This document shows, piece by piece, positions 11,300 to 13,782 of a stretch of DNA of 13,782 nt. Source of the DNA: Larix sibirica (Eukaryota; Streptophyta; Pinopsida; Pinales; Pinaceae); contig NWUY0300070192.1 of assembly GCA_004151065.3 (NCBI GenBank), forward strand, positions 18,206 to 31,987. The letters run 5' to 3'. Position 1 is the stretch's first letter, and every line of letters begins with the position of its first letter. The notes beneath the pieces were generated by a model that saw only the letters and a program-made list of their open reading frames with translations, was not told the origin of the DNA and searched no databases. A program made the translations under genes and the position numbers.

Positions 11300-11857
11300 T
11301 CTTGAATATGATAAAAGAATCCCTTTCTCCTCCTAAATTTTAAATTTTTTTAAAGTGTTTTTAGTATTCATAAAAACCTAAATGCTTCAACAATTTTGTT
11401 TAACATGCGGATATATTTTCTACCAAATCTATTGGAAAAGAAGAAATCTTGGGCAGGTGAATGGAATGCAAAAGTACGAAAATAGGTTTGTTTATTCTTA
11501 CAAAATTATTCAATATAGTGACAAAAGGTTTGTTTAGTCTTACAAAATTATTTAATATAGTGACAAAAACCAAAGCCGAAATTATTCAATATAGAACAAA
11601 AACCAACGCCACAAGTTGTATTATTTAAATAAAACAAACAGAGTTATTCAAGCTAGTGACAAAAACCGAACACCTTTCAAAAGATGCTCACACCCATCGT
11701 ACCGCCCATCATGAAACCCAAAGAGATCATTGCAAGTTTAAAAAAAGAAGTCGACGGGACTATTAGTGACAGGCCTGTTATAATAGGGTGAGAGTATCAA
11801 TGGCACCAGGATAGCATGTGATTCATGGTTTATTAATGGGGAATCGGGAGCCACTAG
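11300..11857. other. Upstream region of the GH1 gene, no gene seen
   Basis: AT-rich flank with the short tandem repeat at 11484-11567. No open frame or known element is evident. It presumably contains the distal promoter, but I cannot name binding sites with confidence. Confidence 0.5.
11484..11567. repeat. 42-bp tandem repeat with degenerate further copies
   Basis: Units 11484-11525 and 11526-11567 both read AGGTTTGTTTA, then TCTTACAAAATTATT, then AATATAGTGACAAAA. Weaker partial copies (ATTATTCAATATAG-ACAAAAACC) continue to about 11670. The array lies roughly 280 bp upstream of the GH1 start codon. Confidence 0.85.
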
Positions 11858-12022
11858 TCTTTAACAACAGTACATAGAAGTTTAAATTGGCATTTGAAAA
11901 TGTCGGCGACTAAAACAAAGAATTGAATGACAATATTTTTCTCTTTAACAGTACATAGAAGTTTAAATTGCTATTTGAAAATGTCTGCGACTAAAACGAA
12001 GAAATGAATGACAATATTTTTC
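11858..12022. repeat. Tandem duplication of about 84 bp
   Basis: Unit 11858-11941 (TCTTTAACAACAGTACATAG, then GAAAATGTCGGCGACTAAAA, then GACAATATTTTT) repeats at 11942-12022 with a 3-bp deletion and scattered substitutions. It lies upstream of the GH1 gene and encodes nothing I recognise. Confidence 0.88.
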
Positions 12023-12899
12023 TGTATATAATCCCACCTTCGACGAGCCCGGACCCGGTTGCAGAGGAGACGGAGCCCGGATTGATAAGCCCGCTTGCAG
12101 AGCATAGGGAACCTACTTGTAGATCCAGAGGACATGGAGCCTACTTGCAGACTGATGGATTTTATGGAATAGAGGAAGACAAATAATTGAACGAATTCAA
12201 TGATAAACAAGATCCTGTTTTCACTTGTTATTTAGAAGATACTTTTTATTTCGAAAAACATGATCATGATTGATAATTATTTATTTTGATAGGTATTTAT
12301 ATCTTAGAATTTGGNATCTATGCTTTTCCTAGATTGAAGGAGGATGAAGCAAGTGTACTCTCCATATTGATTTTATGATTTTCTTTCAAAATTCGAAATA
12401 AACAATTATAAAAAAAAAGAAATATGCTAAAAAAAGAAATATGCCGAAGCATACACACTAAGTGATTACAACTAAGCATAGAGAATAAGTAATAGATAAA
12501 TTGTTCATGACACTTAACTTGTGACCTATCGCTGTTCCCTGATCACAAATTAAGTAGCTATGCTAGTTACAAATGACTATATAAACACATAGGATATGCA
12601 AAACATAATTTGTCTTAAATTAGAGTGAACTCACTAATAGATGCATGTTAACAGTTAAACTCTAACTGGACTGCCAAAATTGAACTTGAACTCCTAACTT
12701 TGCATTACTCAAGTAATTACCGTTTTCTAACACAGTACACAATCCAAATGACTGACATATGAAAATGGATATGGCTATAATTGATATAAAATATTGCCCA
12801 TTGCGGGGCTCAGTCAACGGTTCCCAAAATATGATAACAGTTAGTAACATCTTTGATGCAAAGGTTCTTGGAGCGGGAATTTTTGTACAACAAAGCTTC
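12023..12899. other. Intergenic, no gene recognised
   Basis: 12046-12150 is GC-richer and has imperfect repeats of GAGCCCGG and CTTGCAGA about 30 bp apart, giving a short open frame (VAEETEPGLISPLAEHREP) that I cannot assign. The rest is AT-rich with a duplicated AAAAAAAGAAATATGC word near 12415-12445. An ambiguous base is present at 12315. Short frames on both strands around 12660-12990 show no family pattern. Confidence 0.45.
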
Positions 12900-13015
12900 A
12901 CTCCTACAAAACTCCATTCCTTAAGGTCAGTGTTCATTAGAATGTTAGAGAGAACAGACTCCTACAAAACTCCATTCCTTAAGGTCAGTGTTCATTAGAA
13001 TGTTAGAGAGAACAG
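12900..13015. repeat. Perfect 58-bp tandem duplication
   Basis: Unit 12900-12957 (starts ACTCCTACAAAACTCC, ends TTAGAGAGAACAG) is repeated without a single difference at 12958-13015. Identity in otherwise diverged DNA means a very recent duplication or an assembly error. Confidence 0.95.
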
Positions 13016-13072
13016 CCTGGATGTAGCTGATGGATTGAGAAAATTAGCAAGCATTCAATCTTAACTCACCAA

Positions 13073-13280
13073 CTAGCATGGAGTTCTCCTCGTGACAGAC
13101 TAACAACACTAGAAGAGAAAATTGTGTACCTGAAGGAGCAGATGATTGAACTACATTCAACTATGAAGGAACAACAAAATCTTATTCTTGAGTAGGAAAA
13201 AATGATAAATGAACAAGCTATCCAAATTGCAAGGCTCAATTCAGAAGCTTCTGTCCACCCAACCTGGTTTTTTACTAAGG
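13073..13280 (+). pseudogene. Broken coiled-coil reading frame
   Basis: One frame from about 13073 reads WSSPRDRLTTLEEKIVYLKE, continues through QMIELHSTMKEQQNLILE, hits a TAG at 13193-13195, and resumes as EKMINEQAIQIARLNSEASV. The heptad-like spacing of Leu, Ile and Met suggests a coiled coil. The stop sits where a CAG Gln would fit, a single C-to-T change. Later stops follow quickly. It could be a decayed gag region or a dead host gene; I do not recognise the family. Confidence 0.35.
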
Positions 13281-13570
13281 ACCTGGAGCACTTACGAACA
13301 TAAATCTAGGCAAGCAAAGAAGATCAGAAAGGACTTGCAGAAAAAGTAGAGATTCAACACATGACCATCATGGACTAAGGTAGAACCAATAATTGATGCA
13401 ACAATCAATGCTAGATTTAAATAATACATGTGTAAAGGGAGTTTAAGGCATTGAACCTTAGAGTAAGAGGTCTCACTAAAAAATAAAATGCTTCAACAAC
13501 AACAAATAAATTCTTTCAAAACAAATTGAAAGTTGATGGTATAAGTGCAGAAAAGGCTAGGTATGTGCAA

Positions 13571-13782
13571 CAGTGTTATCGGAACTGGACCAGAACGGCA
13601 AAACCGACCAGTTTGACCAGTTTACAGAGGTAACCGGTCCGGTCAGGGTCCAAAACCGGTTGAACCGGATTTTTGTCTGAACCGGGTACTGAACCGACCG
13701 GAACCGGCCAGAACCAGCCGAACCGGCCGAAACCGGTTAAAACCGGCCCAAACCGGCCGATCCATACAGTGGACCCACAAAA
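13571..13782. mobile_element. End of a possible hAT-type DNA transposon
   Basis: Starts CAGTGTTATCGGAACTGG at 13571 and is then filled to the window edge with ACCGG, CCGGTT and GGCCG motifs in both orientations, including AAACCGGTT palindromes. hAT elements typically begin CA(G/A)NG and carry dense short subterminal repeats that bind transposase. The 8 bases before it (ATGTGCAA, 13563-13570) would be the target duplication. The other end is outside the window, so neither TIR pairing nor duplication can be confirmed. Confidence 0.4.

Noticed and set aside
11971-12210. Overlapping frames on both strands near 12000-12200
   Set aside because: They span part of the 84-bp duplication and a GC-richer patch; neither shows codon structure or a known domain.
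12662-12998. Opposed open frames crossing the 58-bp duplication
   Set aside because: The perfect duplication is not a multiple of three and would disrupt either frame; no family similarity is seen.

Overview
The window looks like nuclear DNA from a seed plant. Three things support this. One is a glycoside hydrolase family 1 (GH1) gene with the 13-exon layout common in plant beta-glucosidases. The second is a decayed LINE of the plant L1 type, with an ORF1 domain, a zf-RVT-like domain and a C-terminal RNase H. The third is AT-rich, repeat-filled intergenic DNA. A conifer or other gymnosperm is possible, but the sequence alone does not prove it. One ambiguous base (n, 12315) shows this is assembled sequence.

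Layout: 1-190 is AT-rich DNA starting with one copy of a 14-bp direct repeat. From about 190 to about 7,000 (+ strand) lies a dead L1-like LINE: ORF1 remnant (about 412-1640), endonuclease (1903-2640), reverse transcriptase (about 3170-4081, one frame broken only by stops), thumb/linker (4082-5020), zinc-binding domain (about 5140-5400) and RNase H (about 5775-6157, tail resuming near 6776). About 0.6 kb of unrelated DNA interrupts the RNase H. A 121-bp tandem duplication lies in the linker. Then 7257-7754 resembles the start of an LTR retrotransposon (LTR end, decayed tRNA-Met primer binding site, gag start) with a 42-bp tandem repeat. 7850-8335 is AT-rich and holds the second 14-bp repeat.

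The only gene that looks intact is on the minus strand at 11200-8362. It encodes a secreted GH1 beta-glucosidase-like enzyme of 511 residues. All 12 introns are GT-AG and 79-161 nt long, and the joined exons stay in frame from start to stop. A TATA box lies just upstream and an AATAAA just downstream. Both catalytic glutamates are present, but the motifs around them differ from the usual plant forms (NEA rather than NEP, ITETG rather than ITENG).

Upstream of the gene, 11300-13560 has no convincing gene. It has several tandem duplications (42, 84 and a perfect 58 bp) and a broken coiled-coil reading frame. The last 212 bases are packed with ACCGG motifs behind a CAGTGTTATCGG end, resembling the subterminal region of a hAT-type DNA transposon that runs off the window.

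I see no operon, CRISPR array, RNA gene or new multi-gene system. The interest is in the GH1 active-site variants and in the layered history of transposon insertion and decay.
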